Positions 49,218 to 58,247 of a DNA stretch of 64,000 nt are shown here, one piece after another (the first letter of the stretch is position 1; each line of letters starts with the position of its first letter). This DNA comes from Sphingobacterium arenae. GTDB lineage: Bacteria > Bacteroidota > Bacteroidia > Sphingobacteriales > Sphingobacteriaceae. Position numbers and translations under genes: made by a program. The stretch is taken from positions 1 to 64,000 of the forward strand of contig NZ_JACNYK010000001.1 in assembly GCF_014692505.1 (NCBI RefSeq), written 5' to 3'. The notes beneath the pieces are model-generated. The model did no database searches. It was not told the DNA's origin and saw only the letters and a program-made list of their open reading frames with translations.

Positions 49218-49544
49218 ATGAGAAAAATAGAAAACACTTCGGAATTTGAAGAGGCAATCCAAAATGGGAAAATTGTTATCGCGGATTTTTATGCCGATTG
49301 GTGCGGACCCTGCCAGGTACAACTGCCGATTCTGGAAGACCTATCCAACGATCTGGAAGGACAGGTGGATATTATCAAAATCAATGTTGATCAGCAGCAG
49401 GAGCTTGCGCAACGTTTTGGTGTGCGGAGCATCCCAACGTTAGTCTTTTTCAAAAACCAGAACGCGGTGGAAACCTCGGTAGGGCTTTTGAGCAAGGTCG
49501 AACTACAAAAAAGAATCTCCGCGCTGGAAATGGTAAATACGTAA
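49218..49544 (+). CDS. trxA: Thioredoxin
   Basis: 108 residues with active site WCGPCQ (Cys29, Cys32), the cis-proline IPTLVFFKN, and DFYADWCGPC leading in. The usual active site is WCGPCK/R; here Gln follows. It is the likely electron donor for the Msr proteins encoded on both sides and is reduced by the reductase at 44679. Confidence 0.95.
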   Translation: MRKIENTSEFEEAIQNGKIVIADFYADWCGPCQVQLPILEDLSNDLEGQVDIIKINVDQQQELAQRFGVRSIPTLVFFKNQNAVETSVGLLSKVELQKRISALEMVNT

Positions 49545-49565
49545 TAAATTTAAAAATTGATAGCT

Positions 49566-50012
49566 ATGTTAAACTGGAATGACGTCATTAAGTTCGCGAA
49601 CCACGGTAATCCTGCCCCTCCCCGAAGGGTGGAAAAAACTGATAAGGAATGGAAGGAGCTGTTAAGTCCGGATGTCTATCTTATTACCAGAGAGAAAGGC
49701 ACTGAACGAGCTCATAGCTCAGAAATGTGCGAGCTATTTGAACCGGGTAGATATGAATGTATCTGTTGTGGGACACCACTATTTGATTCAGCTGAAAAAT
49801 TCCACAGCAGTTCGGGCTGGCCTTCCTTTACCCAACCCATAGCGATTGAAAATGTCGCACATCATAAGGACAATAGTTATGGCATGATAAGGGTGGAAAC
49901 AACCTGCAATGTCTGTGACGCGCATCTCGGACATGTGTTCCCGGATGGTCCGGCACCGAGTGGGCTCAGGTATTGTATTAATGCCCTCGCGCTTCAAAAA
50001 GTCGATGCCTGA
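49566..50012 (+). CDS. msrB: Methionine-R-sulfoxide reductase MsrB
   Basis: 148 residues from the ATG at 49566. Zinc cysteines CICC and CNVC, catalytic Cys137 (RYCIN), no signal peptide, so cytoplasmic. It is very similar to the MsrB half of the 43671 fusion (same WxDVIKFANxGNPxPxRRVEKT start), which suggests duplication. It is followed 50 bases on by a stand-alone MsrA. Confidence 0.95.
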   Translation: MLNWNDVIKFANHGNPAPPRRVEKTDKEWKELLSPDVYLITREKGTERAHSSEMCELFEPGRYECICCGTPLFDSAEKFHSSSGWPSFTQPIAIENVAHHKDNSYGMIRVETTCNVCDAHLGHVFPDGPAPSGLRYCINALALQKVDA

Positions 50013-50061
50013 CAGATAGTAAACGAAAAAGAATTCAAGCGATAATAAATACAAAATTTAT

Positions 50062-50553
50062 ATGGAAAATTTAAAAAAAGCGTATTTGGCTGGTGGGTGT
50101 TTCTGGGGTATGGAAGATCTTTTCAGAACACGGCCGGGGGTAATCGATACTGAAGTTGGCTACTTGGGAGGACAGAATGACAACCCGACCTATGAGTATC
50201 ATCCGGGACACGCCGAGGGGATTGAAATAACTTATGACCCGAGCAAGACATCCTATAAAGAGCTATTGGATTATTTTTTCACAATACATGATCCCAGCAC
50301 GGTTGATAGACAGGGCAACGACAGAGGTAAAAGTTACCGATCAGCCCTGTTCATTCAGAATGAAGAAGAAGGAAATGAGGCGACAGACATGATTAAATTG
50401 GTCGATGATTCGAAACGTTGGCCCGGTAAGGTAGTAACCACATTAGAACCATTTACCAAATTTTGGCCTGCTGAAGACTATCATCAGGACTATCTTGTAA
50501 AGAATCCGAACGGGTATACCTGCCATTTTGAGCGCTTTGGAACTTTTCTGTAA
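50062..50553 (+). CDS. msrA: Methionine-S-sulfoxide reductase MsrA
   Basis: 163 residues, cytoplasmic. Catalytic Cys13 in GGCFWG, then [31 protein letters not shown] and AEDYHQDYL: all substrate residues present. It ends five bases before the small gene at 50558. Confidence 0.95.
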   Translation: MENLKKAYLAGGCFWGMEDLFRTRPGVIDTEVGYLGGQNDNPTYEYHPGHAEGIEITYDPSKTSYKELLDYFFTIHDPSTVDRQGNDRGKSYRSALFIQNEEEGNEATDMIKLVDDSKRWPGKVVTTLEPFTKFWPAEDYHQDYLVKNPNGYTCHFERFGTFL

Positions 50554-50557
50554 AGAA

Positions 50558-50767
50558 ATGAACAAAATAACAGCGGAAATTTATCAGCTGCATCCCGACC
50601 GATACATATTGGTCTCCGGAAATGAGGAAGGTGCGCCACGATGCCCTTACGGAAATATCCAACATTGGGTTGGCTATGATAGCCTAAGCAAAAAATATAC
50701 CCGGTTTACCAAGTCGGTATACAAAAAGCTTGTTGAAGAAATAGAAAATAAAAAACAAAGACAATGA
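50558..50767 (+). CDS. Small protein with an RYIL/CPYG domain, unknown function
   Basis: 69 residues from the ATG at 50558. It reads MNKITAEIYQLHPDRYILVSG, then GAPRCPYGNIQHWVGYD and KKYTRFTKSVYKKL. The RY-I-L, CPYG and GYD spots line up with the C-terminal domain of the proteins at 33096 and 35481 (RYVL, CPFG, GYD), so it may be a stand-alone version. It overlaps the next gene by four bases and so is firmly in the msr operon. Confidence 0.7.
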   Translation: MNKITAEIYQLHPDRYILVSGNEEGAPRCPYGNIQHWVGYDSLSKKYTRFTKSVYKKLVEEIENKKQRQ

Positions 50768-51420
50768 ATATAACAGTTTTCTTATCGACCGCACTCAGCT
50801 TATTTGCTATGACAGGTTGTAGCAATAGCATGAGTAATCAAGCCGAACGTAACCAGGGCTTGGAAGAAAAAGCAAACGTTACTGAAATGACAAGCAGTAG
50901 CGATAGTACAAGCATCATCTATTTTGCCGGAGGATGTTTCTGGGGAACGGAGCATTTTTTTAAACAGGTAGAGGGTGTTATCGCCACGGAGGTAGGCTTT
51001 GCCAATGGCCGTACCGACAACCCGACTTATAAGGAGGTGGTACAGAAGAACACGGGCTATGCTGAAACCGTAAAAGTTACCTACGATGCTGAAAAATTGG
51101 ATTTGAACCTGTTGCTTGATTTGTATTTCCTTACCATTGATCCTACGAGTATAAATAAACAGGGCAACGATATTGGCGATCAATACCGTACAGGGATCTA
51201 TTATACTTCGGAACAGCAGCTACCGCTTATAAGACAACGGATAGACAAAGAAGCCGCTAAACACACCAGGCCAATAGCAGTCGAAGTAACCCCGCTAAAA
51301 AAATATTATAAAGCCGAGGAGTATCATCAGGATTACCTGGATAAGAATCCCGGAGGATATTGCCATATCAATCCGGCACTTTTTAAAGTGGCAGAGGAAG
51401 CGAATAAGGCAAAACAATAA
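50764..51420 (+). CDS. msrA: Envelope MsrA lipoprotein
   Basis: 218 residues: signal peptide with lipobox FAMTGC (Cys19), a linker rich in Ser, Glu and Asn to about residue 50, then a full MsrA domain with catalytic Cys58 (GGCFWG), NPTYKEVVQKNTGYAE, GDQYRTGIYY and AEEYHQDYL. It repairs S-sulfoxides outside the cytoplasm and pairs logically with the MsrB lipoprotein at 20171. It is the last msr gene of the run. Confidence 0.94.
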   Translation: MNITVFLSTALSLFAMTGCSNSMSNQAERNQGLEEKANVTEMTSSSDSTSIIYFAGGCFWGTEHFFKQVEGVIATEVGFANGRTDNPTYKEVVQKNTGYAETVKVTYDAEKLDLNLLLDLYFLTIDPTSINKQGNDIGDQYRTGIYYTSEQQLPLIRQRIDKEAAKHTRPIAVEVTPLKKYYKAEEYHQDYLDKNPGGYCHINPALFKVAEEANKAKQ

Positions 51421-51453
51421 ATAAAAGCATCATCAAAATGACTATAAAATATT

Positions 51454-52449
51454 ATGAAAAGAGTAGCAATTAACGGATTCGGCCGAATAGGACGGGCAGC
51501 ATTGAAACTGATTTCTGAAACCGACGATCTTGAAGTGGTCGGCATAAATGATCTGATGTCGATAGAAAACGCTGCATACCTTCTTAAATATGACAGCAAC
51601 TACGGTAAGTATGCAAAAGATGTGAAATTTGAAGGTGACACCCTGTTTGTGGGTGAGAAAGCTATCAAATATTCCAGTCTGCGCAACATTTCAGAGCTGC
51701 CATGGAAAGCGCTGAAAGTAGACGTCGTTATTGAAAGTACCGGAATATTTACCAACAGTGCCGACGCTGAAGGTCATATTTTGGCCGGCGCTAAAGCAGC
51801 CGTAATTTCAGGCCCAACAAAAGACACCCCAACCGTGGTTTATGGGGTAAATACCACGGATGATAAGACATTGGTCTTTTCCTGTGCGAGTTGTACGACC
51901 AATAATATCAGTCCGATAATCGAAATATTGGGAAGAAGATTAGGTATTAAAAAAGCCATTCTTAATACCATACATGGCTATACGACTTCACAAAGCCTTG
52001 TTGATGCTCCTTCGAAAAGAGAGCCACGGATGGGGAGAGCTGCCGGTTTGAATTTGGCCCCCGCTGCTACGGGAGCGGCCATAGCAACTACTAAAGTATT
52101 ACCTCAGTACGACGGAAAGTTCGACGGCGTCGCCGTTAGGGTTCCCGTTCCTGTTGGTTCCCTTTCGGATATTACTTTTATCGCTGAGCGGCCTACTACA
52201 GTTGAGGAAATCAATCAGATTTTGTCAGAAGAAGCGGCTACAGAACGGTATGAAAAAGTGATTGCGGTAACAGGTGAACCCCTTGTATCAACCGACATTA
52301 TCGGAAGCGCTTTTGCTTCTACAATAGATTTAGAAATGACAAGGGTTGTTGATGGAGACCTGGTGAAAATAATGGCGTGGTATGACAATGAATGGGGTTT
52401 TACCAACCAAATGATCAGACAGATTCAATCAATATGGCAGCCGGAATAA
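51454..52449 (+). CDS. gap: Glyceraldehyde-3-phosphate dehydrogenase
   Basis: 331 residues: NAD site INGFGRIGRAALK, the active site SCASCTTNN (catalytic Cys about 150), then HGYTTSQSLVDAPSK, and the C-terminal WYDNEWGF. The usual SNASCTTNC has its second cysteine replaced by Asn and gains a cysteine three residues before the catalytic one. Whether this is the main glycolytic enzyme or an extra oxidant-adapted copy cannot be told. It follows the msr genes 33 bases on and is closed by a terminator. Confidence 0.95.
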   Translation: MKRVAINGFGRIGRAALKLISETDDLEVVGINDLMSIENAAYLLKYDSNYGKYAKDVKFEGDTLFVGEKAIKYSSLRNISELPWKALKVDVVIESTGIFTNSADAEGHILAGAKAAVISGPTKDTPTVVYGVNTTDDKTLVFSCASCTTNNISPIIEILGRRLGIKKAILNTIHGYTTSQSLVDAPSKREPRMGRAAGLNLAPAATGAAIATTKVLPQYDGKFDGVAVRVPVPVGSLSDITFIAERPTTVEEINQILSEEAATERYEKVIAVTGEPLVSTDIIGSAFASTIDLEMTRVVDGDLVKIMAWYDNEWGFTNQMIRQIQSIWQPE

Positions 52450-52486
52450 GCTGATTTTAACTGCCGTGCCTACATATATTAATTCC

Positions 52487-52520
52487 ATTCCCCTTCTCTT
52501 AAAAGGATAGGGGAATTTTT
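52487..52520 (+). terminator. Intrinsic terminator after gap
   Basis: ATTCCCCT (52487-52494) pairs with AGGGGAAT (52509-52516), followed by a T run to 52520. It closes the 37-52 kb same-strand run. Confidence 0.8.
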
Positions 52521-52532
52521 ATATCATTCGTT

Positions 52533-52988
52533 ATGGAAATTCTGAATAATCAAATACAACCCTGGCATTTGGAAAGTATCGGGCAGGAAGAGGTACCACG
52601 GTACGTTAACTTTAAAGGGAAACCCTTATTGATCCTTTTTTTCTATTTGGGTTGCCCGGGATGCGTAGGAAGGGCTATCCCATTTGCCAATAAAATGGTC
52701 TATGAGCACGGGGACAAGATTAACCTATTCGGGATTCACAGTAATTTTGAAGGACCCGAATATACAGATGATGAAATTATTGAAAATTTAGCGCTATTGC
52801 ATGTTAGGTTTCCTGTCTTCAGGGATGCCGGTATGGCGACCACTTTTCACGATTACCGCGCTGGCGGAACACCTCATTGGGTTTTGGTAAATAAAAATGG
52901 GAAGGTCATCCGGTCCATATTTGGTTCAGATCCCAATCGGGCATTGCTATGGTTGGATTATGCCATCGCCGAAGAATTGCAAAATTGA
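52533..52988 (+). CDS. Thioredoxin-like redoxin (TlpA/AhpC-type)
   Basis: 151 residues with a thioredoxin fold: KPLLILFFYLGCPGCVGRAIPFAN with CPGC (Cys41, Cys44), and the cis-proline region GGTPHWVLVNKNGKVI. No signal peptide. Possibly a peroxiredoxin-like or disulfide-exchange protein. The start ATG lies just after the gap terminator, so it has its own transcript. Confidence 0.83.
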   Translation: MEILNNQIQPWHLESIGQEEVPRYVNFKGKPLLILFFYLGCPGCVGRAIPFANKMVYEHGDKINLFGIHSNFEGPEYTDDEIIENLALLHVRFPVFRDAGMATTFHDYRAGGTPHWVLVNKNGKVIRSIFGSDPNRALLWLDYAIAEELQN

Positions 52989-53082
52989 GTGAAATTTTCC
53001 TTCTTACTTAAAGACAGAAACGTATTCATATTTGGCAATCCGCATCGACTTCTATACTTGCCAGATTTTTTTAATATTCAAT

Positions 53083-54564
53083 ATGCCTACATATAAAGAT
53101 CATACACTTAAAATATATAACTCCCTTTCGAACCAAAAGGAAATATTCATACCCATTCAAGAAGGTCGTGTCGGGATGTATGTCTGCGGTCCGACGGTGT
53201 ACAGCAACGTACACCTCGGAAATGTGAGGACGTTTCTGTCATTTGATATCATTTATCGCTATCTGCTGCATTTAGACTACAAAGTCCGTTACGTCCGAAA
53301 CATCACCGATGTCGGGCACCTGGTTGACGACATGGACAACGGAGAGGATAAGATTGCCAAAAAAGCCCGTTTGGAGCAGCTTGAGCCTATGGAAATTGTT
53401 CAACGTTATACTGTTGATTTTCATAATATCCTCCAAAAATTCAATCTAATGCCGCCCAGTATCGAGCCAACCGCGACCGGTCATATGATCGAGCAGATCA
53501 ATGTCATACAAAATATCATCGATAAGGGTTATGCTTATGAATCGAATGGATCGGTCTATTTCGACGTGGTAAAGTATAATGAGGATCATGATTATGGTGT
53601 GCTCAGCCATCGGGATTTAATGCATACGCTGGATAACTCCAGAGCACTTGACGGGCAGTCTGACAAACGGAATGAACAGGATTTTGCCCTCTGGAAGCGT
53701 GCCGATCCCCACCATATCATGCGCTGGCCTTCCCCATGGAGTGATGGGTTTCCAGGATGGCATACGGAGTGCACCACAATGAGCACAAAATACCTTGGAC
53801 AAAGATTTGACATCCACGGCGGAGGTATGGACCTGAAGTTTCCACATCATGAATGTGAGATAGCTCAGGGAGAGGCCTGCACGGGCCATCCGCCGGTCAA
53901 CTACTGGCTGCACGCAAATATGCTAACGCTGAATGGAAAGAAAATGTCCAAATCAAGTGGGAATAATATTCTGCCGGGAGAAGTTTTAAGTGGTAAAAAC
54001 CCTGTTCTTAGCAAAGCTTTTTCAGCTTCGGTAACAAGATTTTTCATGCTACAGACGCACTATCGAAGTATTATGGACTTTTCGAATGATGCGATCTTGG
54101 CCGCTGAAAAAGGATACGAACGCCTGATGAATGCAATGGATATCTTATCGAAGGTTGAGCCGGGAAATAAATCGACACTTGACATCGCTGGCTGGAAAGC
54201 AAAATGCTATGATGCGATGAATGACGATTTTAATACACCAATCCTTATTTCGCATCTTTTTGAAGGCGTCACATTTATTAATCACCTTAAAGACAAGAAG
54301 GCGACCCTCTTAGCGGCCGATATAGAACGCTTCCGTAGGTCTATGTCGAGATTTGTTTTTGATGTCCTTGGATTGGAGGCGAAATCGGGCGTACACAATG
54401 GCAACGCTGAAAAGCTCGATGGCACGATCAAATTACTTATTGAAATGAGGAATCAAGCTCGGGCAGACAGAAATTTTACCTTGTCAGACCAGATACGCAA
54501 CCGGCTTACCGAATTAGGTATTAAATTGAACGATAGAAAAGACGAAACTACCTTTAATTATTGA
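53083..54564 (+). CDS. cysS: Cysteinyl-tRNA synthetase
   Basis: 493 residues from the ATG at 53083 ([15 protein letters not shown]). The frame is open further upstream to a TTG without family similarity. Motifs: zinc/HIGH region [18 protein letters not shown] (about 32-49), [18 protein letters not shown], and KKMSKSSGN. It charges tRNA-Cys; full length. Like glnS it stands amid redox genes, and cysteine supply links it loosely to ergothioneine. Confidence 0.95.
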   Translation: MPTYKDHTLKIYNSLSNQKEIFIPIQEGRVGMYVCGPTVYSNVHLGNVRTFLSFDIIYRYLLHLDYKVRYVRNITDVGHLVDDMDNGEDKIAKKARLEQLEPMEIVQRYTVDFHNILQKFNLMPPSIEPTATGHMIEQINVIQNIIDKGYAYESNGSVYFDVVKYNEDHDYGVLSHRDLMHTLDNSRALDGQSDKRNEQDFALWKRADPHHIMRWPSPWSDGFPGWHTECTTMSTKYLGQRFDIHGGGMDLKFPHHECEIAQGEACTGHPPVNYWLHANMLTLNGKKMSKSSGNNILPGEVLSGKNPVLSKAFSASVTRFFMLQTHYRSIMDFSNDAILAAEKGYERLMNAMDILSKVEPGNKSTLDIAGWKAKCYDAMNDDFNTPILISHLFEGVTFINHLKDKKATLLAADIERFRRSMSRFVFDVLGLEAKSGVHNGNAEKLDGTIKLLIEMRNQARADRNFTLSDQIRNRLTELGIKLNDRKDETTFNY

Positions 54565-54658
54565 TCCGATTTAAAGATTTGCTTTACATCAGATTGCCTT
54601 TTTGAAGATTATGCGTATATTTTGATACTATTTACGATTACCCTAATTGAATATTTAA

Positions 54659-55480
54659 ATGATTTATCAAGGACAGCAAAACGAGTACTTTGAGTTGGAA
54701 TACATCGATGCCAATAATTTCAGAAGCTTCAGACCGATTGTATCTGGGGCCTTACAGCTGCTTTGGTTTCAGTCCGATGGGAACAAACTGATCATTGATG
54801 GTATTCAACATACTTTTGATAATAACCAGATTGTTAGCCTTTCGCAATATCATCAGGTTGAATATAAGCAGATTAATGCGATGAAAATGCTTCGGTTCAA
54901 TTCAGAGTTCTATTGCATAATCAACCACGATAGTGAAGTCGGCTGTAAAGGCGTATTGTACTATACGCCAGCCAAAATACCGGTTGTTACGGTTGACAAG
55001 TCCCAATTTGCCGTAATGAACGATGCCTGGAATCTAACCGATACGGAATTGGAAATGAAAGATGAGCTGCAGCTTGAAATGCTTCAAATCGTCCTGAAGC
55101 GTATCTTGATACTTTGCACAAGGTTATATAAAATGCAAGGCACTTTATCTTTTATCGATGATAGCCAGCATAACCTGATTAGGGAGTTCAACTTCCTCGT
55201 CGAACAAAATTTTAAGGAACAGCATAATGTCTCTTACTATGCGGGATTACTACATAAATCACCAAAGACCATCACCAATACTTTTAAAAAGATTGATGAA
55301 AAGTCACCGCTTCAGCTAATCCATGAACGTATTCTATTAGAGGCGAAAAACTTACTACATTATACAAAGCAAGATATTTCTGAAATAGCGTACGAACTCG
55401 GCTTTGAAAATGTTCAAGTGTTTAGTAGATTTTTCAAAAGATTGGCGGGAATTTCCCCTACTGAATTTCGGCTTGGTTAA
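54659..55480 (+). CDS. AraC-family transcriptional regulator
   Basis: 273 residues: a cupin-like N-terminal sensor and a C-terminal double helix-turn-helix (about 175-272) ending DISEIAYELGFENVQVFSRFFKRLAGISPTEFRLG. A 34-bp piece of its 3' part occurs again at 55811. It stands alone between cysS and the MORN-like gene. Target unknown. Confidence 0.88.
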   Translation: MIYQGQQNEYFELEYIDANNFRSFRPIVSGALQLLWFQSDGNKLIIDGIQHTFDNNQIVSLSQYHQVEYKQINAMKMLRFNSEFYCIINHDSEVGCKGVLYYTPAKIPVVTVDKSQFAVMNDAWNLTDTELEMKDELQLEMLQIVLKRILILCTRLYKMQGTLSFIDDSQHNLIREFNFLVEQNFKEQHNVSYYAGLLHKSPKTITNTFKKIDEKSPLQLIHERILLEAKNLLHYTKQDISEIAYELGFENVQVFSRFFKRLAGISPTEFRLG

Positions 55481-55560
55481 GGAGAAGGAAGTTATTGCAT
55501 ATATTTGGGAGTGGCGGTCATTGTAAAAGACGATACAGCAAATCAAGATGGTATAAAAAA

Positions 55561-55794
55561 ATGAAAGATAAAGCCCAAGAAATAATTGACGGTTTTACAA
55601 TAAAATATCACGCTAATGGACAGACAATCTGGTCGAAAGGAAAAATTGTCGACGGAAAACCTGAAGGCTATTGGGAGTGGTATAGAATTGATGGGACCAT
55701 AAAACGTTCAGGCCACTTTAATAGTGGCGAACCTGACGGAGAATGGACAACCTATGATGCCAAAGGACAGCCGTACAAAAAAACGATCAAATGA
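55561..55794 (+). CDS. MORN-repeat-like small protein
   Basis: 77 residues from the ATG at 55561. Two to three antitoxin/MORN-type repeats are visible: YHANGQTIWSKGKIVDGKPEGYWEWY, then RIDGTIKRSGHFNSGEPDGEWTTYDAKGQPYK. Bacterial proteins of this kind are usually small binding modules. No partner is evident nearby. Confidence 0.75.
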   Translation: MKDKAQEIIDGFTIKYHANGQTIWSKGKIVDGKPEGYWEWYRIDGTIKRSGHFNSGEPDGEWTTYDAKGQPYKKTIK

Positions 55795-55810
55795 GAGGTT
55801 TTAACCAAAA

Positions 55811-55844
55811 ATTATACAAAGCAGGATATTTCTCAAATAGCCTA
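55811..55844 (+). pseudogene. Fragment of an araC-type gene
   Basis: 34 bases matching 55359-55392 of the AraC gene at 31 positions. They encode YTKQDISQIA followed by a stop, compared with YTKQDISEIAYELGF in the intact gene. A relic of a duplicated regulator copy. Confidence 0.6.
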
Positions 55845-55926
55845 AATACCTGGCCCTTCGTCTTTGAATGAATAGTACACCTCAGCTGTCGCAATCCAGT
55901 ACCTTTCCTAAAAATTTCCACGAACC

Positions 55927-55957
55927 TTGCATACTAAAAATATTAGTATTAGTTTTG
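55927..55957 (+). promoter_or_regulatory. Promoter of the imuA-imuB-dnaE2 cassette with LexA-like dyad
   Basis: TTG (55927-55929) and the exact -7 element TAGTTTTG (55950-55957) are 20 bases apart. Almost the whole spacer is a perfect dyad, ATACTAA-N5-TTAGTAT (55931-55949). A repressor bound there would block RNA polymerase; in other bacteria this cassette is SOS-controlled by LexA. Start codon 20 bases after the -7 element. Confidence 0.75.
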
Positions 55958-55976
55958 ATGTCCCAATTCGGCAGCA

Positions 55977-56723
55977 ATGGAGATGGAAAAGGAAAACAAA
56001 CGCGAAACGGTGAACCGATTAAAGCAGGAGCTGCTACGGTGGCAGGGTGTAACACGGCCTGAAGTCAATACGACGGAACGAGTTGGCCTCGGGCCGGTCG
56101 AGGAAGCATTCCCGAATGCCGTGTTCCCCTCTTTCGGAGTCCACGAATTTATCAGTATGTCCAGAGAGGATAGTGCCGCTACCAGCGGGTTTATTGGCGG
56201 GTTAGTCTCCCGGCTCACCGTGGGAGATGGCGTTTGCCTCTGGATAAGTACATCCCGACTGCTGTTCCCGCCCTCGATCCAAGCGTTCGGCGTTGTGCCT
56301 GACCGGGTCGTCTTTGTAGACATCGCAAAGGAGCGTGACGTTCTATGGGCTACCGAAGAGGCACTTAAATGCACCGGCCTGACAACCGTCGTAGCCGAAT
56401 TGCAGGAAATGGATTTCGTACAATCCCGTAGGTTACAACTGGCCGTAGAGAAAAGCCAGGTGACGGGATTGATTCTACGCTGCAACCCCCGCGTGATTGG
56501 ATCGACGGCCTGCGTCGCACGCTGGCGCATCCGTCCACTGCCGAGCTTGTTGGATGATGGCCTGCCGGGTGTCGGCTTTCCAAGATGGGAGACGGAATTG
56601 CTGAAAGTACGCAACGGCAATCCGGGTTGTTGGCAACTGGAATGGTCGCAGGGACGTTTCGTCCCGGTTTTACCGGCCAAACAGTCAAGGGAGTGGTCTA
56701 CTCAATTAAAGAGAATAAGTTAA
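55977..56723 (+). CDS. imuA: ImuA-like RecA-superfamily protein of the mutasome
   Basis: 248 residues. It resembles the ImuA/SulA-type relatives of RecA: GVHEFISMSREDSAATSGFIGGLVSRL, then DGVCLWISTSR, then VVFVDIAKERDVLWATEEALKC, without an intact Walker A. It begins the cassette, with imuB six bases downstream. It is thought to assist translesion synthesis by DnaE2. Confidence 0.85.
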   Translation: MEMEKENKRETVNRLKQELLRWQGVTRPEVNTTERVGLGPVEEAFPNAVFPSFGVHEFISMSREDSAATSGFIGGLVSRLTVGDGVCLWISTSRLLFPPSIQAFGVVPDRVVFVDIAKERDVLWATEEALKCTGLTTVVAELQEMDFVQSRRLQLAVEKSQVTGLILRCNPRVIGSTACVARWRIRPLPSLLDDGLPGVGFPRWETELLKVRNGNPGCWQLEWSQGRFVPVLPAKQSREWSTQLKRIS

Positions 56724-56729
56724 CCCAAT

Positions 56730-58229
56730 ATGGAAAAGCGTTTCGCATCGATCTGGTTTCCCTACCTTACCACAGATCGGCACACGATCCGGCAACCGGA
56801 ACTGCGTAATATGCCGTTTGTGCTGGCAGCACCCATACATGGCCGAATGGTCATTACGGAAGCAAATGCGGCGGCCGAAGTGCAGGGCGTCTCCCGCGGA
56901 ATGGTCGTAGCCGACGCCAAGGCCTGTTTGCCGGATTTGGGGGTCGCCGATGCAAGTGCGGGGCTCGCTGAAAGGTTGTTGAAAGTGTTGGGCCTGTGGT
57001 GTATCCGTTATACACCTGTCGTTGCCGAGGACCCACCGGACGGGCTTATTCTCGACATCAGTGGCTGCCCTCATCTGTGGCAAAGTGAAGAGCTGTACCT
57101 AAAAGAAATTGTGAACAAATTACAGAAGCGGGGATTCCATGCACGTATGGCCATCGCCGGGACGATTGGTACGGCCTGGGCGATGGCCCGTTTCGGTAAC
57201 GATCTTATTGAGGATAGCGGTCGAGAAACCGACGCGTTGCTATCCCTGCCACCCGCAGCACTGCGGCTGGAGCCGGTGGTGGTGGGCCGGTTACACAAAC
57301 TCGGCCTGCGCACCGTAGGCAGTTTCATACACATGCCGCCATCCGTATTGCGCCGGCGCTTTGGCGAAGACTTACCGTTGCGTTTACGCCAAGCCCTGGG
57401 TCGGGATGATGAACCCATCCTGCCGCTACGGCCAGTACCTCCCTATGTCGAACGGCTGCCGTGCCTCGAACCCGTCCGCACGGCTACGAGCATCGAGATC
57501 GCCATCGACAAGCTGCTGGAAGCGCTTTGTAAGCGGCTCTCCGGTGAGGGCAAAGGACTGCGGATTGCTACGCTGAAATGCCACCGCGTGGATGGTAAAA
57601 CTGTGCAGGTGGGTATTACGACCAGTCGGGCTACAGCCAGCGTACCCCACCTCGCGAAGCTGTTCGGCCTGAAAGTGCCCTACATCGAACCGGCGTTGGG
57701 CATTGAGCTGTTCGTGCTGGAAGCAAGTAAAGTAGAGGATTCCGATCCCGTACAGGAAGCACTCTGGGGTGGCGTGCCCGGTTTGGAAGATACGGCGCTT
57801 TCTGAACTGATCGACCGGCTGAAGGGCCGCGCGGGTATCAGGGCTATCTATCGCTACCTGCCCGACGAGCATCACTGGCCGGAACGATCATTCAAGGAAG
57901 CCTCTTCGATTACCGAAAAACCTTCCACGCTTTGGAAGAGCGACCGGCCGCGGCCCACGCGGCTGCTGGCTTCACCCGAACCGATTGAAGTTACAGCACC
58001 CATACCGGACTATCCGCCCATGTTATTCCGGCATAAAGGGGAAACCCATACGATAAAAAAAGCCGACGGACCGGAGCGCATCGAACGTGAATGGTGGATG
58101 GACATAGGCGAACACCGGGATTATTATCATGTCGAGGACGACAAGGGCCGCCGGTACTGGCTCTATCGCTCTGGTCATTACGAAGACGATCGCCCACAGC
58201 GCTGGTTTTTGCACGGATTTTTCGCTTAA
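56730..58229 (+). CDS. imuB: ImuB-like Y-family polymerase relative
   Basis: 499 residues with the Y-family layout but without the catalytic acidic residues: the start reads RFASIWFPYL where a polymerase has the first Asp. Helix-hairpin-helix-like and little-finger parts follow (about 165-330). QEALWG at 342-347 equals the clamp-binding motif type known from mycobacterial ImuB (QLPLWG). The C-terminal part (about 400-499) is a DUF6504-like tail ending RRYWLYRSGHY. It probably links DnaE2 to the sliding clamp. Confidence 0.88.
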   Translation: MEKRFASIWFPYLTTDRHTIRQPELRNMPFVLAAPIHGRMVITEANAAAEVQGVSRGMVVADAKACLPDLGVADASAGLAERLLKVLGLWCIRYTPVVAEDPPDGLILDISGCPHLWQSEELYLKEIVNKLQKRGFHARMAIAGTIGTAWAMARFGNDLIEDSGRETDALLSLPPAALRLEPVVVGRLHKLGLRTVGSFIHMPPSVLRRRFGEDLPLRLRQALGRDDEPILPLRPVPPYVERLPCLEPVRTATSIEIAIDKLLEALCKRLSGEGKGLRIATLKCHRVDGKTVQVGITTSRATASVPHLAKLFGLKVPYIEPALGIELFVLEASKVEDSDPVQEALWGGVPGLEDTALSELIDRLKGRAGIRAIYRYLPDEHHWPERSFKEASSITEKPSTLWKSDRPRPTRLLASPEPIEVTAPIPDYPPMLFRHKGETHTIKKADGPERIEREWWMDIGEHRDYYHVEDDKGRRYWLYRSGHYEDDRPQRWFLHGFFA

Positions 58230-58247
58230 CGATAGGTTCAGAAGGAT

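Noticed and set aside
55868..56062. 64-codon frame ahead of imuA
   Set aside because: It runs through the promoter dyad and overlaps imuA in another frame.
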